33,281 bases of DNA, from contig JAFIFY010000121.1 in the NCBI GenBank assembly GCA_020831765.1, positions 1 through 33,281 of the forward strand, written 5' to 3'. Below, piece after piece: positions 6,979 to 15,671 of this stretch. The DNA comes from Phycisphaeraceae bacterium. Its GTDB lineage: Bacteria > Planctomycetota > Phycisphaerae > Phycisphaerales > Phycisphaeraceae. Position numbers and translations under genes: made by a program. The notes below the pieces were generated by a model that saw only the letters and a list, made by a program, of their open reading frames with translations, was not told where the DNA came from and searched no databases. The number at the start of each line of letters is the position of its first letter. The stretch's first letter is position 1.

Positions 6979-7990
6979 CGAGCCGGATGCGGTTCTCAGT
7001 GCGTGCAAGCGCTGGCTGGCTCTGGGGGTTGATCCGTACATCATCGCGAGGCGGTTTCAAAAGAAGTTCGGCTCCGTGATCGCGCAGCAGGCTGAACTTT
7101 GGACTCGCCGCGCTCGTGAAGCGATGCTGGCCAGTCTGAATGTGCCGCGCGAGCAGAGGACCGCCGAGGCGGTCTGGTTCTACAAGTACATCATCAGTCA
7201 TCCCAAGGCCACCATCAGCCAGAAACTCCGCGCTCGAATCCGCATCGACCAACTCATCGGCCTCACCCCGATGCCAACCCCGCGAACCCACGCCCCCGGC
7301 CCGGGAAATTATCCCGGCTGCGAAAGTTTCTCCGGCCGTTCTCCCACAACCCCCGCCCTCGGCTCTGCCCTTGGAAGTGTCCCGACCTCGGGAAGCAGTC
7401 TCGGAACACCTGGATGGGGAAGTGCCCATCGGGCCGGCAACCCTGCGGGAAGCGTTGGCAGCGCGCTGGGAAGTGAGCCTCGATGTGCCGCGGATGCGCC
7501 CAACCCGGAACGTTTCGGCGATGGCGCATCGGAAACGATCGCGGAGCGAAGTGCGGCCGGGGATGAACCGCACAACGACCAGGTTGCATCCGCCGCGCAG
7601 GACCGGCCGTCGGCAACGCAGGATTCAGCGAATACCCGTAGCCGACAGCGGTCGGATGATCGATGTGCCAACTCACCGGCTGCTGATCGTCTCGCTTGCG
7701 AGAGTACCGGGGTGCCCGGCGGCTCTGGGGATTTCCCTGCTTCGCGTAAAGCTTCGCAGGGCATTTCCGGGGGCACTTCCGGGGGTGGCGCTACCGGGGG
7801 TGGCACTTCCGGGGGCATTTCCCGGCGGTTGTCGACACGTGCTCAGCGTCGAGCCGAAGCAAGGCAGCAGCGAAAAGCAGCCCGGCGGGCAGCGCGTTCA
7901 GCCGTTGCCCCACAGCCGATGGCGGGCCCAATCCCCGCCGCGCAAGACACCCGTCCAGCGCCCGCCGCGCAGGAGCGCGCCCCGCCCTGA
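6872..7990 (+). CDS. uncharacterised protein with conserved N-terminus and low-complexity C-terminus; possibly frameshifted
   Basis: The TTG at 6872 is chosen because repeat A has the same TTG-TCC-GAA-GCG start behind a GGA-GGATT leader. Residues 1-40 are acidic. Residues 45-135 (CKRWLALGVDPYIIARRFQ, then W-T-R-R-A-R-E-A-M, F-Y-K-Y-I-I and I-R-I-D-Q-L-I-G-L) form a compact helical domain vaguely like phage small-terminase proteins; I do not recognise it firmly. From about 7286 to 7490 the more protein-like frame is the next one (A-R-E-I-I-P-A-A-K-V-S-P, L-D-G-E-V-P-I-G-P-A-T-L-R-E-A-L). After that the original frame resumes, with a Gly/Thr/Ser repeat and a basic R-R-A-E-A-R-Q-Q-R-K tail. Two compensating frameshifts are therefore suspected and the product may not be functional. 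Confidence 0.5.
   Translation: MSEAISQSESEPTSPVETDASDVGDAAIRRSEPDPIEPDAVLSACKRWLALGVDPYIIARRFQKKFGSVIAQQAELWTRRAREAMLASLNVPREQRTAEAVWFYKYIISHPKATISQKLRARIRIDQLIGLTPMPTPRTHAPGPGNYPGCESFSGRSPTTPALGSALGSVPTSGSSLGTPGWGSAHRAGNPAGSVGSALGSEPRCAADAPNPERFGDGASETIAERSAAGDEPHNDQVASAAQDRPSATQDSANTRSRQRSDDRCANSPAADRLACESTGVPGGSGDFPASRKASQGISGGTSGGGATGGGTSGGISRRLSTRAQRRAEARQQRKAARRAARSAVAPQPMAGPIPAAQDTRPAPAAQERAPP
7759..7826 (+). repeat. short tandem repeat inside the ORF at 6872
   Basis: About five imperfect units of 12-15 nt of the form GGGCATTTCCGG or GGGTGGCACTTCCGG follow one another. In the annotated frame they encode a Gly/Thr/Ser-rich stretch (G-G-T-S-G-G-G-A-T-G-G-G). Unit lengths are multiples of three, so copy changes would keep the frame. 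Confidence 0.7.
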
Positions 7991-8123
7991 TCCGCCGCGC
8001 TGTTTCAGCAAAATCTCACCACAACCGCCTTGAAAGATGATGCGGATGTCATGCCTATGGAATGTGCTTCGATGCAGGCTGCATCGCACGCTGACTCGGC
8101 GCATCCCTGATGCATGCCGGGCC

Positions 8124-8167
8124 GAAAAACCATCGCCGCCCGATTGCTTGTGGCAACCGGGCGGCGA
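8124..8167 (-). terminator. intrinsic terminator of the VIT/VWA gene
   Basis: TCGCCGCCCG (8133-8142) and CGGGCGGCGA (8158-8167) form a perfect 10-bp stem. The 15-nt loop itself contains TTGC/GCAA. Read on the minus strand, the stem is followed after a few bases by a run of T (the complement of AAAAA at 8125-8129). It lies 48 nt beyond the stop of the minus-strand gene ending at 8215, in the gap between convergent genes. Confidence 0.75.
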
Positions 8168-8214
8168 GCCCCTCTCCTTTGTTGTCGTGATCGGTCGGGC
8201 CGTTGGCCGGCGTG

Positions 8215-11200
8215 CTATGGCATCAACTCCACCCGCCGAACCTGGTCGAGCAGGGCCAGCGATTCGAGCTTTGATGCCTGGATTTGGCCGACGACGAATG
8301 TCGGGTTGTCGGTCCGCCCCTGGATCTCCAGCCCGGCCGCGGTAAGGCTTCTGAGCGTTGCTTCTTCAAGATCGTGCAGCAGCACGGTGATGCGAAGCAA
8401 TTCATCGGCAAGCGGTTTGTCCGCATCGTCGCGCAGCTTCATTGCCCGTTCATGAAGACGCTCATCCAACACCCGTTGCAGTTCCATATCCCTGGCGATG
8501 CGCGGCACGTCGCGTTCCAGGGCGACGATCAACTCACCGAAGATCGCATCGACATCCGCCTGCTCGGCTTCGAGTCGCCGCGCGAACGGCTCGATCAACT
8601 CGATCATGGGTGCAACGGCCAGGATTCGGACCATTTTTTCCGATTCGAGCAGGATGACCCGTCCCAGCGGTTGGGCCTCCTCGATCGTACCATCAGCGCG
8701 GCCGCCAAGCGCCACCCTCAACTGCCCAGCGCGTCGGGTGTCTTCGATGTTTCGCAGTATTGCCCATCCGAGCCTGGTGCCGCCCGGCAGCTCCTGAGCC
8801 GTTGGGATATCTCCTGGGAAGAAGTGACCTCCTACGGCACTTTGTCGTCCATCAATCCTCAACCCTCCGATCATCGAAACGTCCCTGGGAGACGGTGCCA
8901 TTGGCGCAAGCTGCCCATCCGGACGATGCTCGTTCTCGACCATCAATCGGGGCTGTACAGCAGGCTCAGCCATGGGCCGCGTAGCGACTTCATCCGGTGC
9001 GAGCTTAGTGGCAGCCCCCCGCATGGGAGCGATTCGTCCGAGGTCTGGCCGACCACTGAACCTCGACCCATCCGGTTCCGCCGAGGGAGCAAACCGCCGG
9101 GCCAGATCATCGTCAGAAAGTTGGACGCCAAAGATGCCCTCCCAGCTCATGCCCTTGGGGAACTCGATGGGCACGCGAACCATGACCGGCTCGCCCCCGA
9201 CGGTGACCCGAGCCCGATCGACCGCCACGAAACTGGTGTGCTGGGTCATGATCTGGAAGCTTTCGCCGAGGACGACGATCTCTTCCTGAGTGTTGCTTTC
9301 GCGGCTCAACTCGCCCACCTTGGATCTTGCCCATAGGGTGGCGATGACATCGTGGCGAGGTTCCTCGCGGGGCAGCGAAAGCGCGATGCGACGCTCGTAA
9401 GCGCCAGCGCCCGTGCGACCCTTGATGGTCAACTCGCCCGTGCCCGGCTGCGTGTAGCGGCCATGGATCACCAGCGGTTGGAAATCGAACAGGTCCGGCA
9501 TGTGTTCCGGCGAAGGGAGTATGTCCGTGACCTGGACGCCGTCGATGTTCAATTGGATATCGGTCAGCACGGGTGTGGCGATGCGCTGGGTGAAGCGCTC
9601 AACGATCGGGGTCACATCATCGGCCGGCAGCACATAGTCCACCGCGCCGCGGCCGACCCTGGCCATTTCATCAAGCAGGTGGCGGTTGGGCGCGTTGCTC
9701 ATGCCGATGGAGAAGACCCGCGTTTCGTGGGCATGGTTTCGCACCGCCTGGATGATCGCCGCATCGTTGCCCACCAGGCCGTCGGTGACAAACAGCACAA
9801 TGCGCATGGGCGCAGCGCCATCCTGGTCAGGCTTCGGACGATGGGCTTCGAACGGCCCGGCACCCAGGGCACGCAACACGGCGTTACGCATCTCGGTGCC
9901 GCCGCCTCCCTGGCGCTGATCCACATACGCCTGCGCACGTTTGCGATTGTCTTCGGTATTCGGTTTCGGGGCATCCCACAGCACATCGAGCGTGTGGTTG
10001 AAGCTGACGATGTTGAAGCGATCGTCGGGTCGCATCGTGTCGATGGTCTGGTTGATCACATCCTTGGCCGCATCCAGCGCGGACCGATCCGCCAGCCGCG
10101 CCCCGAGCATCGATCCGGAGTTGTCGAGCACGAAGATCAATTCGCGGGGCCGAATATCCGCTTCCCGCACGCGCGCCGGCGGCTCAAGAATCAGCGTGAA
10201 GAACCCACCCTCGAACTTGCCGTAATCACCGGTGTGCATCAACAACGCTTCGGTAATGTCATCACTGCTCAGCCGCCACTTGAGGACGAAATCGCGGTTG
10301 GGGATTTCCTTTTCGTTCTTGAGTCGCACGGTGACCCGCTGCGGCAGGCCGTCGGCAAGGCCCCCGACCAGTTCATGGCTGTTGGAACCGATGCTGGAGA
10401 TTCCGGGACCGCCGGTATCGATGTGTACGGTGATGGAGATATCGTGGCCCGCGCGCTGGTCGGGCTTGACCGGCATCGGCGTGATGCGGTCGGCATCGGG
10501 CACCTGGTCGGTGTTGATGGCGAAGGGATGGCCCGGCGGGGGAAGCATCCGAGGCGGGCAGAAGAACCATCTTCCACCGACGTGTCCGAATCCATCATTG
10601 AAGATTTCGCCGCGCTCGGCGACGCCATCATCGTAGCGGGCGACGAAGCGGGCGCGGGAATCAGGCGCATCCTTCTCGCCACGAACCTTGTTGATCGCTT
10701 CAGCCGACACCGGAACCGTGTGCTGACGAAGCCACTGATCGCTCAACGCCAACGCGCTTCGATCCGGCGATTCGATCTTCGCGGGCGCCAGCAGCACCAG
10801 GCCGCGCGTCGGCTGGATGCCTTCGGGCAACCCATCATCGGGGGAGCCCGGCGCGCCGGGGATATAACGCGGGGCGACGACCGTGGGGAACTGGAACTGG
10901 TATTCACCATCGACCGACTCGAGCACCTCGACGTAGCTGATGCGTATTTCGATCTTTTCGCCCGGCTCAATATTGGCCACCGATTGTGTGAAGATGTTGG
11001 GCCGTTCCTGCTCGAGCAGTGAAGCGACGTATCCCTGCCGCCGGGCCGACTCATACATCAACCGCGCTACCTCGCGCCGCCGGACTTCACCCTCGATGAC
11101 CCGATCGCCCACGGTCATGGTCATGCGATCGACCGCGCTGCGATGGCTGAGTGGAAACGTGTAAACCGCCTCGATCTTGTGGTCGTATGGGTTCGTATAG

Positions 11201-11469
11201 GTCTGGGTGACATTGACCCGGGTGAAGTGACCGCTGATGTGAACCTGGACATCGGTGTGTTCAAGCGGACACGGCCCGATGATGTTTCCTTGCGGGTCGC
11301 GTGCATCGAGCCGACCGCCTTCGGGAGCCATGGTGACCTGGTCGCCCTCCCTGGCGAAGGCCGGCTCCGTCGTGGGGGCTAAGATCAGTGCCGTGATCAG
11401 AACGCCAAGCAGGACCGAAAGCGGAACGGTTGCCTTCCAGAGACGTCTGGGTTGGTTGGATTGTGACAT
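8215..11469 (-). CDS. exported VIT and VWA domain protein
   Basis: A 1084-residue protein. The ATG at 11469 is chosen over an upstream in-frame codon because GGAG precedes it and a signal sequence follows at once (hydrophobic 14-30, A-F-A near 39). Residues 55-200 are a VIT domain (V-T-Q-T-Y-T-N-P, E-A-V-Y-T-F-P-L, Y-E-S-A-R-R-Q-G). Residues 443-620 are a VWA domain with the metal site D449-N-S-G-S, T525 and D563 (F-V-T-D-G). Then come a beta-rich region, a Q-T-S-F-V-A-V-D segment and a long helical C-terminus. Family members resemble inter-alpha-trypsin inhibitor heavy chains; bacterial ones sit in the envelope and bind protein partners. No sortase motif or terminal membrane anchor is evident. 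It is divergent from the secreted esterase at 11611, with a 141-nt shared control region. Confidence 0.9.
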   Translation of the reverse strand: MSQSNQPRRLWKATVPLSVLLGVLITALILAPTTEPAFAREGDQVTMAPEGGRLDARDPQGNIIGPCPLEHTDVQVHISGHFTRVNVTQTYTNPYDHKIEAVYTFPLSHRSAVDRMTMTVGDRVIEGEVRRREVARLMYESARRQGYVASLLEQERPNIFTQSVANIEPGEKIEIRISYVEVLESVDGEYQFQFPTVVAPRYIPGAPGSPDDGLPEGIQPTRGLVLLAPAKIESPDRSALALSDQWLRQHTVPVSAEAINKVRGEKDAPDSRARFVARYDDGVAERGEIFNDGFGHVGGRWFFCPPRMLPPPGHPFAINTDQVPDADRITPMPVKPDQRAGHDISITVHIDTGGPGISSIGSNSHELVGGLADGLPQRVTVRLKNEKEIPNRDFVLKWRLSSDDITEALLMHTGDYGKFEGGFFTLILEPPARVREADIRPRELIFVLDNSGSMLGARLADRSALDAAKDVINQTIDTMRPDDRFNIVSFNHTLDVLWDAPKPNTEDNRKRAQAYVDQRQGGGGTEMRNAVLRALGAGPFEAHRPKPDQDGAAPMRIVLFVTDGLVGNDAAIIQAVRNHAHETRVFSIGMSNAPNRHLLDEMARVGRGAVDYVLPADDVTPIVERFTQRIATPVLTDIQLNIDGVQVTDILPSPEHMPDLFDFQPLVIHGRYTQPGTGELTIKGRTGAGAYERRIALSLPREEPRHDVIATLWARSKVGELSRESNTQEEIVVLGESFQIMTQHTSFVAVDRARVTVGGEPVMVRVPIEFPKGMSWEGIFGVQLSDDDLARRFAPSAEPDGSRFSGRPDLGRIAPMRGAATKLAPDEVATRPMAEPAVQPRLMVENEHRPDGQLAPMAPSPRDVSMIGGLRIDGRQSAVGGHFFPGDIPTAQELPGGTRLGWAILRNIEDTRRAGQLRVALGGRADGTIEEAQPLGRVILLESEKMVRILAVAPMIELIEPFARRLEAEQADVDAIFGELIVALERDVPRIARDMELQRVLDERLHERAMKLRDDADKPLADELLRITVLLHDLEEATLRSLTAAGLEIQGRTDNPTFVVGQIQASKLESLALLDQVRRVELMP

Positions 11470-11610
11470 GATGGTGCTCCGGTTCGTCGTGAAGGTTCTG
11501 GCCGCCCACACCGGACGACGTCACAAGCCCTTGGACGCCCCGGCGGCGAGCCGGTTCCCGAGTTGGGGTCAATTGAGGTTCTTCACGAACCGGTTCGCCC
11601 TGAGGTTCAC

Positions 11611-13239
11611 ATGCCGACCATTGCCCTGACAAAGTGCTTATTGCTGATCGCCGCCGGTTTTACGGCCGTGCTTTCAGGTTCGCCGGCCCAGGCCGACTCT
11701 GATGATGGTGGCCGGCCGACCGAAGCCCGAGCCATGCCCACCCGGCACGACATCGGGCTTGCGTATCTCCGCCTCGAACGCGCCTACGCGCGCCATCGAC
11801 CGGAGGATGCGCAACTGCGTCAGCGTATTAACCGTCACGCCGATGAAGCCGTCAGCCATTTCTTCAGCCTGAGATTGGCAAGGGCCGTGGCGACCATGGA
11901 TCAGGTATCCGATCAACTCGAGCCCGAGCCGGCGACGGCCGACCTGGCCGCGCTGCGACCCTGGCTGAACTCGCTGCGAATCGAGTTGAATCGGCCGGTC
12001 TACCCCGATGATGCGGCGGGGATCGAGATACGGATCGATCAGCTTTACGAGGTGGAGCTTCCGCGAGCCGTTGAGCTTGGCGTCCTGGCCGTGCCGACCG
12101 ATCGCCGGGCGGCTGACGCCGCGGAGCTTGTTATGGGCACGATGACCGTGGAACCGGGGCGCGGCGATGTACAACTCCGGATCAGCCACGATCGCGCAAG
12201 CGCAATCCCCATCGGTTCGTACACGCTTGCGCTTCGCATCGCCGATCCAGTGAATGAACGGCATACGTTGACGGTCCAGCGTGGTGGCTTCTCTCGTGTC
12301 GAACGTTCGCTGTTCATCGAGCGCCGGGAGATGCGGGCTTTGCTGGATGCGATGTCGTGGCGTGATGAATCCATCGCGACCGACGCAAGGGCTGTGGCCG
12401 ACCGCATCGATATCTTGACTGATCGGCCAAGCCGGCGGCGGGCGGCTGAGTTTCAGATGGATATGTCCCTGCTGCTGGCTCAGCTTCGGGAGGAACTGGA
12501 GCGCCTGGAGGCCGAAGCGCCGCCGTTCGCCGGACATCCTGGTACCTATTGGCGAACGTTTCGCTCCGCTTCATCCAACATGGCGGCGTGGATTCATGTG
12601 CCGGAAGTCGCGGCCAAGCGCGACGATCCGCCCACGCCGGACGCCGCGCCGCCGCCACGGGCCGATGGGGATGAGTCCCTGCCCCTGATCATCGCCCTGC
12701 ATGGCGCGGGCGGTGATGAGGCGATGTTCATGTTCGCCCATGGCGGCGGCATGTTGCGCACGCTCGCCGATGAGCGAGGTTTCGTGTTGGCGTCGGTCCA
12801 GACGCCCGCCCTTCTGCGCGATCCATCGTTGCTCGATGTCCTGATCCAAGCCATGGCTCGCGATCACCATGTCGATATCCGGCGTGTGTTCCTGGTCGGT
12901 CACAGCATGGGCGGATTCGCGATCTCCCGGCTCACGCGGGAGTCATCCGATCGATTCGCCGGGGCCGCGATGATCGCCGGCATGCATGACATCGGCCGCG
13001 TTGAAGACTCCCCGCCGTTGCGGCTTTATATCGCCGCCGAGGATCGCATCGTCCCATTGAGTCGGCTTGAGCCGGTCGCCGCGCGTGCCCGGGCCCAGGG
13101 CACGCCCCTGAGCATCGAGATTCGCCGTGGCATCGGCCATCTGCTGGTGGTCAGTGATGTTCTGGAATCCGCCGTGGACTGGTTGCTCGATCTACCGGCT
13201 CGGGGCAACGATCAGGCCGAACCCCCAACCGCGTCTTGA
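11611..13239 (+). CDS. secreted PHB-depolymerase/feruloyl-esterase-like alpha/beta hydrolase
   Basis: A 542-residue protein. The ATG at 11611 has GAGG 5 nt upstream and begins a clear signal peptide ending A-Q-A at 28. Residues 40-310 are helical and beta segments with no family I recognise. Residues 320-530 form an alpha/beta hydrolase of the LpqC/PHB-depolymerase type: L-H-G-A-G-G-D-E (363-370) as oxyanion loop, G-H-S-M-G-G with nucleophile Ser432, Asp478 in A-A-E-D-R-I-V-P and His510 in I-G-H-L-L. It should cleave an ester bond outside the cytoplasm; the substrate is unknown. The 3' end overlaps the convergent hydrolase gene by 28 nt. The gene is divergent from the VIT/VWA gene. Confidence 0.85.
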   Translation: MPTIALTKCLLLIAAGFTAVLSGSPAQADSDDGGRPTEARAMPTRHDIGLAYLRLERAYARHRPEDAQLRQRINRHADEAVSHFFSLRLARAVATMDQVSDQLEPEPATADLAALRPWLNSLRIELNRPVYPDDAAGIEIRIDQLYEVELPRAVELGVLAVPTDRRAADAAELVMGTMTVEPGRGDVQLRISHDRASAIPIGSYTLALRIADPVNERHTLTVQRGGFSRVERSLFIERREMRALLDAMSWRDESIATDARAVADRIDILTDRPSRRRAAEFQMDMSLLLAQLREELERLEAEAPPFAGHPGTYWRTFRSASSNMAAWIHVPEVAAKRDDPPTPDAAPPPRADGDESLPLIIALHGAGGDEAMFMFAHGGGMLRTLADERGFVLASVQTPALLRDPSLLDVLIQAMARDHHVDIRRVFLVGHSMGGFAISRLTRESSDRFAGAAMIAGMHDIGRVEDSPPLRLYIAAEDRIVPLSRLEPVAARARAQGTPLSIEIRRGIGHLLVVSDVLESAVDWLLDLPARGNDQAEPPTAS

Positions 13240-14225
13240 AGAGGGCGGCCATCCGAGCCGGCGTTCCGTAGCCCCGCCGCATCCCTGAAGCAGAACCGTT
13301 CGATCGCCTTGAGCATGTCCGGGTGCATGCAGCGCGGCAGACGCGCGTGTCCGACTTTGGGGACCAGCACCGAATGGATCCCGCCGGGAGCATGGCGATC
13401 GAGCAGTGGCTGGTAGTGATCTGGGATGGGTGTGAGACGATCGGATTCGCCATGAATCAGCAACACGGGACACCGCGCCTGTTCCATCCATTCACAGGGA
13501 TTCAGCTCATCCAGCTTGACGCCGCGGCGGGCCAGCAAGCGTTCAAACCCTCGTTCCATCCACGCCACGTTGCGCGTGCCGATCCAATAATCGCTGAACG
13601 TTCGGATGGCGTGCCGCGCATTGCTGAAGCAAGCGAGGCTGACCACACCGGCCGGACGATCATCGCAACCGGCCAGTCGAAGTGCCGTGGCCGCGCCCAT
13701 GGAAAAGCCCAGCAAGTGGATATCACGCTCGCCGCCGTGGGTTCGCTCGATCTCATCGAGTACCCGCACCGCCGCGGATGTCTCATCTCCGCCCAGTGTG
13801 CATAATCGCCCGCCCGATCGACCATGCGCGGGGAAATCCGCCAACCACACCGAAGCGCCACGGTCGCGAAGCCACCAGGCCAGTTCCAGGTGCATCTCAC
13901 GGCATTCCAGCCAGCCATGCAGGATCAGAATGACCGGTCCCTGGCCAACGTCCGGCGGCTCGATGCGAAGCACTTCCAGCCTCGGCAAATTGCCCTTCGG
14001 TCGGAGCGTAAGGCGCCGTGCCCCCTGCGATATGGCTCGAGCACAGAGCCGACGACTATTCAGGCAAAGCGGGCTGATGCGCCCGAGGCTCAGCGCCACC
14101 CAAGCAACGACCAGGCCGGGAAGATCGATCAATCGACCAGACCATGATCGGAACGTCGGCTGATTGTCGGGTTGGCCGGCGCCGGTGGGTGCTTCGGCGG
14201 ATTCTGTGGACGTTGAGGGTTTCAT
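13212..14225 (-). CDS. alpha/beta hydrolase (serine aminopeptidase/lysophospholipase-like)
   Basis: A 337-residue protein. A hydrophobic stretch at 35-52 may anchor or merely pack the N-terminus. The hydrolase core shows I-L-H-G-W-L-E (101-107), D-F-P-A-H-G-R-S (130-137), G-F-S-M-G-A with nucleophile Ser175, an I-H-G-E-S-D-R-L-T-P strand with Asp262 and V-G-H-A-R-L with His293, a complete catalytic triad. The D-x-x-G-H-G-x-S motif is typical of lipase/esterase-type enzymes. The start codon overlaps the stop of the upstream kinase-like gene (ATGA at 14222-14225), so translation is coupled. The 3' end overlaps the convergent secreted esterase. The substrate is unknown. Confidence 0.85.
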   Translation of the reverse strand: MKPSTSTESAEAPTGAGQPDNQPTFRSWSGRLIDLPGLVVAWVALSLGRISPLCLNSRRLCARAISQGARRLTLRPKGNLPRLEVLRIEPPDVGQGPVILILHGWLECREMHLELAWWLRDRGASVWLADFPAHGRSGGRLCTLGGDETSAAVRVLDEIERTHGGERDIHLLGFSMGAATALRLAGCDDRPAGVVSLACFSNARHAIRTFSDYWIGTRNVAWMERGFERLLARRGVKLDELNPCEWMEQARCPVLLIHGESDRLTPIPDHYQPLLDRHAPGGIHSVLVPKVGHARLPRCMHPDMLKAIERFCFRDAAGLRNAGSDGRPLQDAVGGSA

Positions 14226-15283
14226 GCCGTTTCAACTTCGCGTTCCAGAATCTCAAGTGATGCGTGAAGATGGCGAAGGTTTCCATCCTGGCGAACGGTC
14301 AGCGGCGCGCTCAGCGCCACCAATGCGCGACGTATCTCGGCCAACCGCGGCCAATTGGCATCGACCGGCAGCCCCAATTCCTTACGCTTCTTGCTGATCA
14401 TACGGCACAACTTGCGATCACCCATTCGTTCGCGGCGCGACCAGAAGAGGTGCTCGATGTAAACACCGTCCTCGATCCACGATCCCGGCCGAACCTCGGC
14501 GTAATCAAAGAGAATCGCCGGGCCCTCGCCAGCGCCATTGCGGGTCATGGCATTGCCCAGATGCAGATCACCGTGAATCCAACCATCGATCGGGCGTCGC
14601 TCCCAGAGCTCGGCCCACTTCTGAATCTTCTTACCCGCTTTCTTGAGCGCTGTGTTCCATCGCTGCTCTTCGGGAAGTCGATGCTCCCGCACGGCCTCTC
14701 GAGCATCACGAATCACTTTCTGCCAGTCGAGACATCGCGGCTCGCCCTGAACCGGATATCGCGACGCGGCCTGGTAGAAGCGCGCGGCCGATTCGATCAA
14801 AAGGTCGAACTCCCGGCCTTCCCACTGTGAATCCAACGGACCGTGCCTCAATCGCTCCATCACCACCCAGGCAATGTCATAGCCGCCCAGCACATCGCCG
14901 GAAGCGAACAATCGAGGCGCCACATCGTCGACTTCCTGCAGACGGCTTAGCCAGGTCAACTCGCGAGGCGGAACCGGCAGCTTGCAGACCACCTCATGCT
15001 CGACGCCCGCCTGGTCCCGATAGGTGGCATAACCCGTGGCCGCGCCCCCGCGCTGCCAGTCGGTCCGAAACCAGGAGATCGGTGACAGCCGTTCTTCACA
15101 GCTCTGACCGAGCACTTTCTCAAACGCGGCACCCAGAGGAGAATCGATAACGCGACCGAGGGGCACCGCTGAGGAATCCGACAGCAGCGACTCGTCCATG
15201 TTCGCCGCCGCGACGGCTTGTTTGAGCGTTGGAGTCGCGGCGGCATGCTGCTGTTTCGGTTCGGCCTCGCCAGATGGCTCCAT
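14222..15283 (-). CDS. aminoglycoside phosphotransferase (APH) family protein
   Basis: A 353-residue protein with a protein-kinase-like fold. The N-terminal 40 residues are variable. The small lobe has a Y-A-T-Y-R-D strand and a V-V-C-K-L segment whose Lys101 is the probable ATP-binding residue. The large lobe has I-H-G-D-L-H-L-G-N-A-M (236-246), with Asp239 as catalytic base and Asn244 as metal ligand, and F-D-Y-A-E (259-263) with metal-binding Asp260. Such kinases phosphorylate small molecules (aminoglycosides, choline, sugars) or act in sugar-lipid metabolism. Nothing indicates drug resistance. It is first in a two-gene operon, overlapping the hydrolase by 4 nt, which hints that both act on the same metabolite. 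Confidence 0.85.
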   Translation of the reverse strand: MEPSGEAEPKQQHAAATPTLKQAVAAANMDESLLSDSSAVPLGRVIDSPLGAAFEKVLGQSCEERLSPISWFRTDWQRGGAATGYATYRDQAGVEHEVVCKLPVPPRELTWLSRLQEVDDVAPRLFASGDVLGGYDIAWVVMERLRHGPLDSQWEGREFDLLIESAARFYQAASRYPVQGEPRCLDWQKVIRDAREAVREHRLPEEQRWNTALKKAGKKIQKWAELWERRPIDGWIHGDLHLGNAMTRNGAGEGPAILFDYAEVRPGSWIEDGVYIEHLFWSRRERMGDRKLCRMISKKRKELGLPVDANWPRLAEIRRALVALSAPLTVRQDGNLRHLHASLEILEREVETA

Positions 15284-15671
15284 AGATCAGCCTCGTCGAC
15301 AAGTGGAAATCCTTGCCATCGACAATGAACACTACCGGTTGCCATAGACCGGGGCAAGCGGCTGGGAACGCTTCCTGGCCGGCCGCGGGCTGAGAATACA
15401 GTCGATCCGGCCAGCCAGGCACCGTGAGGCCGGTCTCGTTGGGCAGTCCGGCGGATCGGCCCGGTGCATCGGGTGTTCTGGACGAATGGGCCGCGACACT
15501 CGTCCCGGTCTTGGGGGTCGGGCCGCATGTCAATTTCTCAATCAACTGTCCACAATGAGTTTATTTCGTCCAAGAATTTTTCCGATTTTCTTTGTCCGGC
15601 GGTTGACGAATACCAAACAGATACCTAACATTGTGACGTAGGACGGCGCTTTGGGTGGGTCTGGAGTGCTG
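15284..15671. other. intergenic region between divergent genes
   Basis: A 388-nt gap. Its right end carries a promoter-like pair, listed separately, for the sigma factor gene. The left two thirds overlap long open frames on the minus strand that lack ribosome-binding sites and family resemblance. I see nothing else in it. Confidence 0.5.
15603..15631 (+). promoter_or_regulatory. candidate promoter of the sigma factor gene
   Basis: TTGACG (15603-15608) and TAACAT (15626-15631) lie 17 nt apart, in an A+T-rich patch unlike the surroundings. The distance to the ATG at 15672 would give a leader of about 35 nt containing GGAG. Confidence 0.45.

Noticed and set aside
6527-7573. 348-codon minus-strand ORF through the right repeat
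   Set aside because: It crosses the OrfA relic and the repeat antisense and resembles no protein.
9352-11022. 556-codon open frame on the plus strand
   Set aside because: It is antisense to the VIT/VWA gene, which has full domain evidence.
14222-15283. APH gene as an antibiotic-resistance gene
   Set aside because: The family includes many metabolic kinases. No mobile element or resistance context is present at this gene.
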